Shown: positions 7,395-18,456, numbered from the stretch's first letter. The stretch: DNA of 64,000 bases from Pseudomonas sp. NC02 (GCF_002874965.1 NZ_CP025624.1:5890001-5954000), one strand, 5' to 3'. Notes: generated by a model not told the origin, from the letters alone. Numbers and translations: made by a program.

Positions 7395-8999
7395 ATGCGC
7401 CATACCACCGTTCTATCCGCGATATTTGGCACCAGCCTGCTGGCTGTGGCCTCGATGGGCCAGGCTGCCGAGAAAAAGAGCCTGGTGTTTTGCTCCGAAG
7501 GCAGCCCGGCGGGCTTCGACACCGCGCAATACACGACGGCCACCGATAACGACGCCGCCGAGCCTATCTACAACCGCTTGGCCGAGTTTGAAAAAGGCGC
7601 GACCAATGTCGTACCGGGCCTGGCAACCCGTTGGGATATTTCCGAAGACGGCCTGACCTATACCTTCCACCTGCGTGAAGGGGTGAAATTCCACGGCAAC
7701 AAGGACTTCAAGCCGACGCGCGACTTCAACGCCGACGACGTGCTGTTCACCTTCAATCGCATGCTTGACCCCGAACACCCGTTCCGCAAGGCCTACCCCA
7801 CCGAGTTTCCGTACTTCAACGGGATGAGCCTGAACAAGAATATCGCCAAGGTCGAGAAAACCGACCCGCACACCGTGGTGATGACCCTGAACACGGTCGA
7901 CGCCGCGTTTATCCAGAACATCGCCATGAGCTTCGCCTCGATCCTGTCGGCCGAATACGCCGACCATTTGCTCAAGGTCGGCAAGCCCAGCGACATCAAC
8001 CAGAAGCCGATCGGCACCGGGCCGTTCGTGTTCCAGCGCTACCAGAAAGACTCGCAGATTCGCTACACCGGCAACAAACAGTACTGGGACCCGAGCCGCG
8101 TGAAGCTCGACCAGCTGATTTTTGCGATCAACACCGACGCCTCGGTACGGGTGCAAAAGCTCAAGGCCGGCGAATGCCAGATCACCCTGCACCCGCGCCC
8201 GGCCGACGTCGAAGCCCTGAAGGCCGACCCGAACCTGCAACTGCTGACCAAGCCGGGTTTCAACCTGGGCTACATCGCCTATAACGTGCGGCACAAGCCC
8301 TTCGACCAGCTCGAAGTGCGCCAGGCCCTGGACATGGCGGTGAACAAGCAGAGCATCCTCAACGCCGTGTACCAGGGCGCGGGGCAACTGGCGGTCAACG
8401 CCATGCCGCCGACCCAGTGGTCTTACGACGACACCATCAAGGACGCCGCCTACAACCCGGAAAAAGCCAAGGAATTGCTCAAGGCTGCCGGCGTGAAGGA
8501 AGGTACCGAGATCACCCTGTGGGCGATGCCGGTACAACGGCCGTACAACCCCAACGCCAAGCTGATGGCCGAAATGCTGCAAAGCGATTGGGCAAAGATT
8601 GGCCTCAAGGTGAAGATCGTCAGCTATGAATGGGGCGAGTACATCAAGCGCACCAAGAATGGCGAGCATGACATCAGCCTGATCGGCTGGACCGGCGACA
8701 ACGGTGACCCGGACAACTGGCTGGGCACCCTCTACAGCTGCGACGCCATCGGCGGGAACAACTACTCCATGTGGTGTGACCCGGCGTACGACAAGCTGAT
8801 CAAGCAAGCCAAGGTCGTCACCGACCGCGAACAAAGGACTGTTCTATACAAACAGGCGCAGCAACTGCTCAAGCAGCAGGTGCCGATCACGCCAGTCGCC
8901 CACTCGACGGTCAACCAGCCGTTAAGCGCCAAAGTCGAAGGTTTCAAAGTGAGCCCCTTCGGCCGCAACGTGTTCTCGGGCGTCAGCATCAACCCATAA
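7395..8999 (+). CDS. dppA3: Periplasmic dipeptide-binding protein, paralogue 3
   Basis: SBP family 5 protein of 534 aa. Signal peptide MRHTTVLSAIFGTSLLAVAS, cleaved after MGQA before AEKKSLVFCSEGSPAGFDT. Closest to paralogue 2 by eye (YNVRHKPFDQLEVRQALDM, AGQLAVNAMPPTQWSYD, ITLWAMPVQRPYNPNAK) but without its eight-residue insertion. Start ATG is preceded by AAGGATCGG. The gene is followed by a hairpin and then the porin gene, so binding protein and outer-membrane channel are probably made together. Confidence 0.9.
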   Translation: MRHTTVLSAIFGTSLLAVASMGQAAEKKSLVFCSEGSPAGFDTAQYTTATDNDAAEPIYNRLAEFEKGATNVVPGLATRWDISEDGLTYTFHLREGVKFHGNKDFKPTRDFNADDVLFTFNRMLDPEHPFRKAYPTEFPYFNGMSLNKNIAKVEKTDPHTVVMTLNTVDAAFIQNIAMSFASILSAEYADHLLKVGKPSDINQKPIGTGPFVFQRYQKDSQIRYTGNKQYWDPSRVKLDQLIFAINTDASVRVQKLKAGECQITLHPRPADVEALKADPNLQLLTKPGFNLGYIAYNVRHKPFDQLEVRQALDMAVNKQSILNAVYQGAGQLAVNAMPPTQWSYDDTIKDAAYNPEKAKELLKAAGVKEGTEITLWAMPVQRPYNPNAKLMAEMLQSDWAKIGLKVKIVSYEWGEYIKRTKNGEHDISLIGWTGDNGDPDNWLGTLYSCDAIGGNNYSMWCDPAYDKLIKQAKVVTDREQRTVLYKQAQQLLKQQVPITPVAHSTVNQPLSAKVEGFKVSPFGRNVFSGVSINP

Positions 9000-9016
9000 A
9001 AAGATAACCGGATTGC

Positions 9017-9038
9017 GCAGGGCGAGCATTCGCCTTGC
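9017..9038 (+). promoter_or_regulatory. Intercistronic stem-loop after dppA3
   Basis: Nine-base stem GCAGGGCGA (9017-9025) with TCGCCTTGC (9030-9038), one G-T pair, four-base loop, no T-run. Position and form match the other dpp hairpins. Confidence 0.5.
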
Positions 9039-9170
9039 TGCAAACGTGCAGCCTTATTTCGGGTTTTACCCATGGGCAAACGTTTGCAAAGGCTTGAACG
9101 AGTTACACACCCAATAGCCGGTTCACCTAAAAAGACCGGCATTAAAAAGAGAACCAAAGGAGCTTCACCC

Positions 9171-10568
9171 ATGAAACTGAGCAGCACCGCGCTACTGGCC
9201 CTGGCCATCAGCAGCATCACGGCTAACGCCTACGCTGATCCTGCAAGCCAGGACTTCGTTCCAACCACACTGGCCGGCACCAGCGCCCAAAGCGAGGCCA
9301 AAGGCTTTATCGATGGCGCAAGCCTGGGCGGTACAACCCGTAACTGGTTCTCCAACGAACAACGCTTCCGTGGCAGCAAGTTCACTTACCAGAAGCACGG
9401 CGAAGCCCGTACTGACAACTACCGTACCAACTGGGTGCAAGGCACCATCCTCAACGCTACCTCGGGTTTCACCCAAGGCACCGTTGGCGTGAGCACTGAA
9501 GTGGCGGTCTACAACGCTCTGGTCCTGGACCGCAGCAAGCGCGACATCAAGGGCGGCTCCAACCGTACCCTGGCCGACTCCGACGGCGACGCTGTAGACC
9601 AGTGGAGCAAACTGGGCCTGGCCAACGTCAAGTTCCGTGTCTCGAACACCACCTTGACCGCCGGTCGCCAGAACTTCAGCAGCGGCATCATCGACACCAT
9701 CGGTAACCGTGCGCTGCCTTCGAGCTTCGAAGGTGTGAGCTTCAACAGCGAAGAGTTCAGCAACCTGTCCTTCCAGGGCGGCGTGTTCGACCGCGTTTCG
9801 CCACGGACCGAGCAGAGCCTGTCGAAATTCCGTACCGAATACGGCAATGGTCGCCAGGAAACCGACAAGGTCAACACCCTGGGCGTCAACTACCAGCCGT
9901 TCAAGAGCCTGAAGACCAGCCTGTTCGCCGCTAACGTGGAAGACTTCTGGAACCAGTACTACTTCGGTGCTACCCACGAACTGGGTGACAGCCAGACCCT
10001 GTCCCTGACCACGGGCCTGAACTACTACAAGACCGTCGACGAAGGCAAAAAGTTGATGGGCAAGATCGACAACGACACCTACTCGCTGTCGTTCGGCCTG
10101 ACCCACCAGGCTCACAGCCTGACCTTCTCCTACCAGGCCGTGAACGGCGACGAGTACTTCGACTACCTGCACGAAACCAACGGCATCTACCTGGCCAACT
10201 CCCTGACGTCCGACTTCAACGGTCCGAACGAGAAGTCCTTCCAGATCGCCTACGGCATCAACATGGCCGAATACGGCGTGCCGGGCCTGAAGTTCAACGT
10301 CTACTCGGCACGTGGCTGGGGTATCGACGGTACTCACTACACCGGCGACGGCGGCCGCGCTGGCTTTGCCTACAACGGCATTCAGGCCCAGGACGGCGAG
10401 AAGCACCAGGAATACGGTGTAGGCGCGGCTTACGCGATCCAGAGCGGCGCACTCAAGGCCACCACCATTCGTGGTACCTACGTGACTCACCGTGCCAGCG
10501 CCAACCAGGCTGACGGCAACCTGCGTGAGTTCCGCCTGGTGACCACCATCCCGTTCAACATTCTTTAA
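9171..10568 (+). CDS. opdP: OprD-family outer-membrane porin, probable dipeptide channel OpdP
   Basis: 465 aa, the usual length of OprD-type porins (18-strand monomeric barrels that pass basic amino acids and peptides). Signal peptide ends ANAYA before DPASQDFVPTTLAGTSAQSEAKGFIDGASL, whose SQAEAKGFIDGSSL-like segment is the N-terminal hallmark of the family. Many alternating strand segments follow (VKFRVSNTTLTAGRQNF, SLTFSYQAVNGDEYF) and the C-terminus is FRLVTTIPFNIL. Position inside the dpp operon matches P. aeruginosa opdP (PA4501), linked to glycine-glutamate uptake. I chose ATG 9171, with AAAGGAGC upstream, over ATG 9072, which would put 33 residues before the signal peptide. Substrate by context. 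Confidence 0.88.
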   Translation: MKLSSTALLALAISSITANAYADPASQDFVPTTLAGTSAQSEAKGFIDGASLGGTTRNWFSNEQRFRGSKFTYQKHGEARTDNYRTNWVQGTILNATSGFTQGTVGVSTEVAVYNALVLDRSKRDIKGGSNRTLADSDGDAVDQWSKLGLANVKFRVSNTTLTAGRQNFSSGIIDTIGNRALPSSFEGVSFNSEEFSNLSFQGGVFDRVSPRTEQSLSKFRTEYGNGRQETDKVNTLGVNYQPFKSLKTSLFAANVEDFWNQYYFGATHELGDSQTLSLTTGLNYYKTVDEGKKLMGKIDNDTYSLSFGLTHQAHSLTFSYQAVNGDEYFDYLHETNGIYLANSLTSDFNGPNEKSFQIAYGINMAEYGVPGLKFNVYSARGWGIDGTHYTGDGGRAGFAYNGIQAQDGEKHQEYGVGAAYAIQSGALKATTIRGTYVTHRASANQADGNLREFRLVTTIPFNIL

Positions 10569-10581
10569 TCAGCGCCAGGTC

Positions 10582-10610
10582 GGCGGCGGGCTCAGGACGG
10601 GCCCGCCGCC
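10582..10610 (+). promoter_or_regulatory. Intercistronic stem-loop after opdP
   Basis: Ten-base perfect stem GGCGGCGGGC (10582-10591) with GCCCGCCGCC (10601-10610), nine-base loop, no T-run. Very stable; likely an mRNA-stabilising element or partial terminator. Confidence 0.6.
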
Positions 10611-10649
10611 TACGCTTGTCTGGTCCAATCGATTGCAGAGGGCTCTTAG

Positions 10650-12248
10650 ATGAAAATGCTCCCGTTACAAGCCGCCATTGCCGCTGCGCTGTTGAGCGTT
10701 GCTGTCGGCATCTCGGCCAAACCGTTGGTCGTCTGCACCGAAGCCAGCCCGGAAGGCTTCGATCCGGTCCTGTACACCACGGCTGTCACCGCCGACGCCG
10801 CGGCCGAAACCATCTTCAACCGCCTGGTGGACTTCAAGCCCGGCACCACCGAAGTGATCCCGGCACTGGCCAAAGACCTGCCCGAGATCAGCGCCGATGG
10901 CCTGACCTACACCTTTCACCTGCGTGACGACATCAAGTTCCACACCACCGACTACTTCAAACCCACGCGCAACATGAACGCCGACGACGTGCTTTGGAGC
11001 TTCCAGCGCCAGCTGGACCCGAATCACCCGTGGCACAAAAAGTCCAACGTGGGCTACCCATACTTTGAAAGCATGGGCTTCAAGGAACTGCTCAAGAGCG
11101 TAGAGAAGACCGATGACCACACCGTGGTCTTCACCCTGACCCGCCCTGAAGCACCGTTCCTGGCCGACCTGGCCATGGCGTTTTCCTCGATTCACTCCGC
11201 CGAATACGCCGACCAGTTGCTCAAGTCCGGCAAGACCGACGACCTGAACGCCAAGCCCATCGGCACCGGCCCGTTCATCTTCACCCGCTACGCCAAAGAC
11301 GCCCAAGTGCGCTTCAAGGCCAACCCGGAGTACTTCCGTGGCAAGCCGCCGGCTGACCCGCTGATCCTGGCCATCACCACCGACAACAACGTGCGCCTGC
11401 AAAAGCTCAAGGCCAACGAATGCCAGATCGCGCTGTATCCGAAACCGGATGACGTGCCGAGCATGAAGGCCGACCCGAACCTGAAGGTGGCGGAACTGGC
11501 GGCGATGACCACCGCCTACACCGCCATGAACACCACCCACAAGTACATGAGCGACGCGCGGGTGCGTCACGCGATCAACATCGCGTTCGACAAGAAGGGC
11601 TACAACGAATCCCTGTACGGCAAAGGCAACGCGGTCGACGCCACCGGCCCGTACCCGCCAACCCTGCTGGGTTTCAGCGACAAGCTGAAAAACCCGCCCC
11701 GCGACCTCGACAAGGCCCGCGCCCTGCTCAAGGAAGCCGGCGTACCGGAAGGCACCGAGTTCACCCTGTTCACCCGCAACGGCGGCGGCCCGACCAACCC
11801 CAACCCGATGCTCGGCGCCCAGCGCATGCAGGCGGATTTGGCGCAGATCGGCCTGAAAGTGAACATCAAGGTCATGGAATGGGGCGAAATGCTCAAGCGC
11901 GCCAAGAATGGCGAACATGACATGGTCTCCGCCGGCTGGGCGGGGGATAACGGGGACCCGGATAACTTCCTCACCCCGAACTTGAGTTGCGATGCAGCGA
12001 AAAACGGCGAAAACTACGCCCGCTGGTGTAACAAGGAGTTTCAAGACTTGATCGACAAGGCGCGCGCCATCGCTGAACCCACCCAGCGCGCTGCACTCTA
12101 TGAACAAGCAATGGACGTTTTCGACAAGGACCAACCATGGATTCCCATGGCTTACCCGAAAATGTTCACCGCCATGCGTAAAAACGTCGAGGGTTATACC
12201 CAAAGCCCTCTGACCACAAATAACTTCGCCACCACCCAGGTGAAGTAG
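10650..12248 (+). CDS. dppA4: Periplasmic dipeptide-binding protein, paralogue 4 (divergent)
   Basis: SBP family 5 protein of 532 aa with signal peptide MKMLPLQAAIAAALLSVAVG, cleaved near ISA before KPLVVCTEASPEGFDP. It sits next to the permease genes and is clearly more diverged than paralogues 1-3: it has AAMTTAYTAMNTTHKYMSDARVRHAIN where they have the GFNLGYIAYNV block, and NAVDATGPYPPTLLGFS where they have AGQLAVNAMPPTQWSYD. Both blocks line the cleft in this family, so a different peptide range is likely (inference). Equivalent by position to PA4502. ATG 10650 has AGAGGG ten bases upstream. Confidence 0.88.
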   Translation: MKMLPLQAAIAAALLSVAVGISAKPLVVCTEASPEGFDPVLYTTAVTADAAAETIFNRLVDFKPGTTEVIPALAKDLPEISADGLTYTFHLRDDIKFHTTDYFKPTRNMNADDVLWSFQRQLDPNHPWHKKSNVGYPYFESMGFKELLKSVEKTDDHTVVFTLTRPEAPFLADLAMAFSSIHSAEYADQLLKSGKTDDLNAKPIGTGPFIFTRYAKDAQVRFKANPEYFRGKPPADPLILAITTDNNVRLQKLKANECQIALYPKPDDVPSMKADPNLKVAELAAMTTAYTAMNTTHKYMSDARVRHAINIAFDKKGYNESLYGKGNAVDATGPYPPTLLGFSDKLKNPPRDLDKARALLKEAGVPEGTEFTLFTRNGGGPTNPNPMLGAQRMQADLAQIGLKVNIKVMEWGEMLKRAKNGEHDMVSAGWAGDNGDPDNFLTPNLSCDAAKNGENYARWCNKEFQDLIDKARAIAEPTQRAALYEQAMDVFDKDQPWIPMAYPKMFTAMRKNVEGYTQSPLTTNNFATTQVK

Positions 12249-12259
12249 ATAAGAGACGC

Positions 12260-12287
12260 TCGGCACCGTCGACATTGACGGTGCCGA
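12260..12287 (+). promoter_or_regulatory. Intercistronic stem-loop between dppA4 and dppB
   Basis: Eleven-base perfect stem TCGGCACCGTC (12260-12270) with GACGGTGCCGA (12277-12287), six-base loop, no T-run. It stands between the abundant binding protein and the permease, where differential mRNA stability is common in ABC importer operons. Confidence 0.65.
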
Positions 12288-12322
12288 ACCTGCCTAACCG
12301 GCTGATTGAGGTACACAACAAG

Positions 12323-13333
12323 ATGTTTAGTTTTATTGCCCGCCGATTGGGGTTATTGATCCCCACGTTTTTCGGCATCACCTTGCTGACCTTCGCGTTG
12401 ATTCGCATGATCCCTGGCGACCCCGTCGAAGTCATGATGGGCGAACGACGAGTCGACCCCGAGATGCACGCTCAGGCAATGGAACGCCTTGGTCTGAATA
12501 AACCGCTCTACGCGCAATACCTGGATTATGTCGGCAAGCTCGCCCACGGCGACCTCGGCGAATCCCTGCGCACCCGTACCAGCGTGTGGACTGAATTCAC
12601 CGCCCTTTTCCCTGCGACCCTGGAACTGTCCATGGCCGCCCTGTTGTTCGCCGGCATCCTGGGGCTGTTAGCCGGGGTGATCGCGGCCTTGAAGCGAGGA
12701 TCCCTGTTCGACCATGGGGTGATGGGCATCTCCCTGGCGGGATATTCGATGCCGATCTTCTGGTGGGGCCTGATCCTGATCATGTTCTTCTCCGTCAGCC
12801 TGGGCTGGACGCCAGTCTCCGGACGGATCGACCTGCTCTACGACATCGAGCCGCGCACCGGCTTCATGCTGATCGACACCCTGCTGGCCGACGAGCCGGA
12901 CGCATTCTGGGACGCGCTGCACCACCTGATCCTGCCGGCCATCGTGCTCGGCACCATCCCGCTGGCTGTTATCGCGCGGATGACCCGTTCGTCGATGCTC
13001 GAAGTACTGCGCGAAGACTACATCCGCACCGCCAAGGCCAAGGGCCTGTCGCCGGCGCGCGTGGTGTTCGTCCACGGCCTGCGTAACGCCTTGATCCCGG
13101 TACTCACCGTGGTCGGCCTGCAAGTCGGCACATTGCTGGCGGGTGCGGTCCTGACCGAAACCATCTTCTCGTGGCCCGGCATCGGTAAATGGCTGATCGA
13201 AGCCATTGGCGCACGGGATTATCCCGTGGTGCAAAACGGCATCCTGTTAATCGCCTGCCTGGTGATTCTGGTGAACTTCGTGGTGGATATCCTCTACGGC
13301 TTCGCTAACCCACGCATCCGTCACCAGCGCTGA
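12323..13333 (+). CDS. dppB: Dipeptide ABC transporter permease DppB
   Basis: 336-aa inner-membrane subunit forming the channel with DppC. N-terminal helix (SFIARRLGLLIPTFFGITLLTFALI), the conserved IPGDPV segment, further membrane helices, and an EAA loop (REDYIRTAKAKGLSPARVVFVHGLRNALIP) that docks on the ATPases. Length matches E. coli DppB (339). I prefer ATG 12323 because it begins the conserved MFSFIARR sequence and has GAGG upstream; an ATG 48 bases earlier overlaps the dppA4 stem-loop. dppC follows after four bases. Confidence 0.93.
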   Translation: MFSFIARRLGLLIPTFFGITLLTFALIRMIPGDPVEVMMGERRVDPEMHAQAMERLGLNKPLYAQYLDYVGKLAHGDLGESLRTRTSVWTEFTALFPATLELSMAALLFAGILGLLAGVIAALKRGSLFDHGVMGISLAGYSMPIFWWGLILIMFFSVSLGWTPVSGRIDLLYDIEPRTGFMLIDTLLADEPDAFWDALHHLILPAIVLGTIPLAVIARMTRSSMLEVLREDYIRTAKAKGLSPARVVFVHGLRNALIPVLTVVGLQVGTLLAGAVLTETIFSWPGIGKWLIEAIGARDYPVVQNGILLIACLVILVNFVVDILYGFANPRIRHQR

Positions 13334-13337
13334 GATC

Positions 13338-14255
13338 ATGACCATGACCACACCTACTCCCGCGGTAGCAGTCGATCAAAGCCTGCTGTACCCGTCCCCG
13401 TACAAAGAATTCTGGCAAGCCTTTTCCAAGAACAAGGGCGCCGTTGCCGGCCTGCTGTTCATGTTGCTGGTGGTGTTTTGCGCGCTGTTCGCCCCTTGGG
13501 TGGCCCCGCATAACCCGAGCGAGCAATACCGTGACTTCCTGCTGACCCCTCCGGCCTGGCTGGAAGGTGGGCAGATCCAGTTCCTGCTGGGCACCGATGA
13601 ACTGGGCCGTGACCTGCTGTCGCGCCTGATCCAGGGTTCGCGCCTGTCGCTGTTGATCGGCTTGTCGTCGGTGGTGATGTCGCTAATCCCGGGGATCCTG
13701 CTGGGCCTGTTCGCCGGTTTCTTCCCGCGCCTGCTCGGCCCGACCATCATGCGCCTGATGGACATTATGCTGGCCCTGCCGTCGCTGCTGCTGGCTGTGG
13801 CGATTGTCGCGATCCTCGGCCCTGGCCTGATCAACACCGTGATTGCGATCGCGATCGTGTCGCTGCCGTCCTATGTCCGTCTGACCCGCGCTGCGGTGAT
13901 GGGCGAACTGAACCGTGACTACGTGACTGCCGCCCGCCTCGCCGGCGCCGGCCTGCCGCGCCTGATGTTCGTCACCGTGCTGCCGAACTGCATGGCGCCG
14001 CTGATCGTTCAGGCCACCCTGAGTTTCTCCTCGGCGATTCTCGATGCTGCCGCCCTGGGCTTCCTGGGCCTTGGCGTACAACCGCCAACCCCTGAGTGGG
14101 GCACCATGCTGGCCTCGGCCCGCGACTATATCGAACGCGCCTGGTGGGTCGTGAGCCTGCCTGGCTTGACCATTTTGCTCAGCGTGCTGGCAATCAACCT
14201 GATGGGCGACGGCCTGCGCGATGCGCTGGACCCGAAACTCAAGAACGCCGCCTGA
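13338..14255 (+). CDS. dppC: Dipeptide ABC transporter permease DppC
   Basis: 305-aa partner of DppB. Soluble N-terminus, first helix ([27 protein letters not shown]), the family segment [25 protein letters not shown], further helices, EAA loop ([33 protein letters not shown]) and the C-terminal [19 protein letters not shown]. coli DppC is 300 aa. A second in-frame ATG lies six bases into the gene (13344). dppD begins 11 bases after the stop. Confidence 0.93.
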   Translation: MTMTTPTPAVAVDQSLLYPSPYKEFWQAFSKNKGAVAGLLFMLLVVFCALFAPWVAPHNPSEQYRDFLLTPPAWLEGGQIQFLLGTDELGRDLLSRLIQGSRLSLLIGLSSVVMSLIPGILLGLFAGFFPRLLGPTIMRLMDIMLALPSLLLAVAIVAILGPGLINTVIAIAIVSLPSYVRLTRAAVMGELNRDYVTAARLAGAGLPRLMFVTVLPNCMAPLIVQATLSFSSAILDAAALGFLGLGVQPPTPEWGTMLASARDYIERAWWVVSLPGLTILLSVLAINLMGDGLRDALDPKLKNAA

Positions 14256-14265
14256 GGAGATTCCC

Positions 14266-15234
14266 ATGTCACTGCTAGAAATCAAGAATCTCAATGTCCG
14301 CTTCGGCGACAAGACCGCCGTGCCGGTGGTCGATGGCCTCGACATCTCCGTCGACAAAGGTGAAGTACTGGCGATCGTTGGCGAGTCGGGTTCGGGTAAA
14401 TCCGTGACCATGATGGCGCTGATGGGCCTGATCGAGCACCCCGGTATCGTCACCGCCGACGCCCTGAACTTCGACGGCAAGGACATGCTCAAGCTGAGCA
14501 ACCGCCAGCGTCGGCAGATCGTCGGCAAAGACCTGGCGATGGTGTTCCAGGACCCGATGACCGCCCTGAACCCCAGCTACACCGTGGGTTTCCAGATCGA
14601 AGAAGTGCTGCGCCTGCATTTGAAAATGTCCGGCAAGCAAGCGCGCAAGCGTGCCATCGAACTGCTCGAAAAGGTGGAAATCCCGGGCGCAGCCAGCCGT
14701 ATGGATGCCTACCCGCACCAGTTGTCCGGTGGTATGAGCCAGCGTGTGGCCATCGCCATGGCGATTGCCGGCGAGCCGAAACTGCTGATCGCCGATGAAC
14801 CGACCACCGCCCTCGACGTAACCATCCAGGCCCAGATCATGGACCTGCTGCTGGCCTTGCAGAAAGAGCAGAACATGGGCCTGGTGCTGATCACCCACGA
14901 CCTCGCGGTAGTGGCTGAAACCGCCCAGCGCGTGTGCGTGATGTATGCCGGCCAGGCCGTGGAAGTCGGCCAGGTGCCTCAGTTGTTCGACATCCCGGCG
15001 CACCCGTACAGCGAAGCGTTGCTCAAGGCGATCCCCGAGCACAGCCTCGGCGCCACGCGCCTGGCCACGCTGCCGGGTATCGTTCCCGGCCGTTATGACC
15101 GCCCGCAGGGTTGCCTGCTGTCGCCGCGGTGCCCGTATGTGCAGGAGTCCTGCCGCGCCCAACGCCCGGGCCTTGACCCGAAAAGCAACAGCCTTGCCCG
15201 CTGCTTCTACCCGCTGAATCAGGAGGTGGCGTAA
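14266..15234 (+). CDS. dppD: Dipeptide ABC transporter ATPase DppD
   Basis: 322-aa cytoplasmic ATPase that powers import together with DppF. Walker A GESGSGKS (~42-49), Q-loop [10 protein letters not shown], signature [11 protein letters not shown], Walker [14 protein letters not shown], switch His in VLITHDLAV. The C-terminal oligopeptide-transporter extension holds spaced cysteines ([16 protein letters not shown]...LARCF), which in E. coli Dpp-type ATPases bind an iron-sulfur cluster. GAGGAG eight bases before ATG 14266 fixes the start. The stop TAA shares one base with the dppF start (TAATG), so the two are translationally coupled. Confidence 0.94.
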   Translation: MSLLEIKNLNVRFGDKTAVPVVDGLDISVDKGEVLAIVGESGSGKSVTMMALMGLIEHPGIVTADALNFDGKDMLKLSNRQRRQIVGKDLAMVFQDPMTALNPSYTVGFQIEEVLRLHLKMSGKQARKRAIELLEKVEIPGAASRMDAYPHQLSGGMSQRVAIAMAIAGEPKLLIADEPTTALDVTIQAQIMDLLLALQKEQNMGLVLITHDLAVVAETAQRVCVMYAGQAVEVGQVPQLFDIPAHPYSEALLKAIPEHSLGATRLATLPGIVPGRYDRPQGCLLSPRCPYVQESCRAQRPGLDPKSNSLARCFYPLNQEVA

Positions 15235-16205
15235 TGGCCGTCGTACTTACCGCCCGCGACCTGACCCGTCACTACGAAGTGTCCCGTGGCCTGTTCAAGG
15301 GCCATGCCCTGGTGCGCGCACTCAACGGTGTGTCGTTCGAACTGGAAGCCGGCAAGACCCTCGCGGTCGTAGGCGAGTCCGGTTGCGGCAAATCCACCCT
15401 GGCCCGCGCCCTGACCCTGATTGAAGAGCCGTCTTCCGGCTCGCTGAAAATCGCCGGGCAAGAAGTCGCCGGTGCCGACAAGGCCCAGCGCAAGCAACTG
15501 CGCAAAGACGTGCAGATGGTGTTCCAGAGCCCTTACGCCTCGCTGAACCCGCGCCAGAAGGTCGGCGACCAACTGGGCGAGCCGCTGCTGATCAACACCA
15601 ACCTGTCTGCCGCCGAGCGCCGGGAAAAGGTCCAGGCGATGATGAAGCAAGTGGGCCTGCGCCCTGAGCATTATCAGCGCTACCCGCACATGTTCTCCGG
15701 CGGCCAGCGCCAGCGGATCGCACTGGCGCGGGCGATGATGCTGCAACCCAAGGTGCTGGTAGCGGACGAACCGACCTCGGCCCTCGACGTATCGATCCAG
15801 GCCCAGGTGCTGAACCTGTTCATGGACCTGCAGCAGGAATTCAACACCGCCTACGTGTTCATCTCCCACAACCTCGCGGTGGTGCAGCACGTCGCCGACG
15901 ACGTAATGGTGATGTACCTCGGCCGCCCGGTGGAAGTCGGTCCAAAGGAAGACATCTACGCACGCCCGCTGCACCCGTACACCCAGGCGTTGCTGTCGGC
16001 GACCCCGACCATTCATCCGGACCCGAACAAACCGAAGATCAAAATCGTCGGCGAGTTGCCCAACCCGTTGAACCCGCCATCCGGCTGCGCCTTCCACAAG
16101 CGCTGCCCGTACGCGACCCAGCTGTGCAGCACCGATGAACCGGTGCTGCGACCTCTGGACAACCGTCAGGTGGCTTGCCACTACGCGGAGCAATTTGTGG
16201 TCTGA
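15234..16205 (+). CDS. dppF: Dipeptide ABC transporter ATPase DppF
   Basis: 323-aa second ATPase of the dipeptide importer. Walker A GESGCGKS, FQSPYASLNPRQKVG at the Q-loop, signature FSGGQRQRIALARAMM, Walker B VLVADEPTSALDVS, His in FISHNLAV. C-terminal extension with PSGCAFHKRCPYATQLC and a later Cys (VACHY). Begins one base inside the dppD stop. Last gene of the operon: a hairpin that may terminate on both strands follows at 16211-16244. Confidence 0.94.
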   Translation: MAVVLTARDLTRHYEVSRGLFKGHALVRALNGVSFELEAGKTLAVVGESGCGKSTLARALTLIEEPSSGSLKIAGQEVAGADKAQRKQLRKDVQMVFQSPYASLNPRQKVGDQLGEPLLINTNLSAAERREKVQAMMKQVGLRPEHYQRYPHMFSGGQRQRIALARAMMLQPKVLVADEPTSALDVSIQAQVLNLFMDLQQEFNTAYVFISHNLAVVQHVADDVMVMYLGRPVEVGPKEDIYARPLHPYTQALLSATPTIHPDPNKPKIKIVGELPNPLNPPSGCAFHKRCPYATQLCSTDEPVLRPLDNRQVACHYAEQFVV

Positions 16206-16210
16206 CGTGC

Positions 16211-16244
16211 AAAAAAATGCTCTGGAGGGTGAGTCCAGAGCATT
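16211..16244. terminator. Hairpin terminator between dppF and the small acidic gene
   Basis: Eleven-base perfect stem AATGCTCTGGA (16216-16226) with TCCAGAGCATT (16234-16244). Seven A precede it on the + strand, so in the minus direction it is a hairpin followed by seven T, a canonical terminator for the gene at 16318-16593. On the + strand the downstream bases are not T-rich, so its effect on dppF is less sure. Confidence 0.8.
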
Positions 16245-16317
16245 CCAGTGTTCTACAGCCCTGCTTGTCGGATAGCGCATCTGTTCGGCAAGCGGGGCTT
16301 TCTTTTGCCTGCGTTAC

Positions 16318-16593
16318 TTATGTATCGCTGTCGCCATCGTTGTAGGTGTCGCTGTCTTCGCCATCATTGTCCGGGTTCTCGGCATCGTCATCGTCCTTGG
16401 AACCGCCCTGGTTTTCGTCACCGGGCTCGGATTCACTCTTGGCCAACTGCAAGCCACCCGCCTGCACCGTCTTCGCCGCCACAAACCCCGTGCCATGGCT
16501 TTGCACAGCCGTATTGGCCCACGCGGCAGACATGCCCAATGACATCATCACCAGCACTTTGAGCAACAGCACCACACGTTGAAAGATACTCAT
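16318..16593 (-). CDS. Small secreted acidic protein (91 aa), function unknown
   Basis: Signal peptide MSIFQRVVLLLKVLVMMSLG, cleaved after MSAAWA, then NTAVQSHGTGFVAAKTVQAGG and a tail of about 30 residues made mostly of Asp, Glu, Asn and Ser (SESEPGDENQGGSKDDDDAE...DGDSDT). Mature length about 65 aa. The acidic tail may bind divalent cations or be intrinsically disordered. Not a family I recognise. I chose ATG 16593 because it starts the signal peptide, with GCGGAATT upstream; an upstream in-frame ATG (16695) adds 34 non-signal residues. The strong hairpin at 16211-16244 ends its transcript. Confidence 0.6.
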   Translation of the reverse strand: MSIFQRVVLLLKVLVMMSLGMSAAWANTAVQSHGTGFVAAKTVQAGGLQLAKSESEPGDENQGGSKDDDDAENPDNDGEDSDTYNDGDSDT

Positions 16594-16761
16594 GGTCGAA
16601 TTCCGCCCAGTCAGGAGTTGAACTGCGTACGACAGCTGTCCGCCGTCGCCTTGCTTCAAACTAGTCCCGAACTGAAGTTTTCGCCAATGAAACAACCTGA
16701 ATAGCAGCCAAAGAAAAAGGCGAAGCCATCACAGCTTCGCCCTCTCTTATATCGCTAACCC

Positions 16762-18345
<1,584 letters not shown>

Positions 18346-18456
18346 GGGAAATCGCCTGGCAGGTGAGTCAAAAAAGGGCGGCGAGTATAGCGCAAACCCG
18401 GGGTGACGGACCACCGTTCACCCCATTGGGGGTGGCTAATTGCTGCCAAGTATGGA

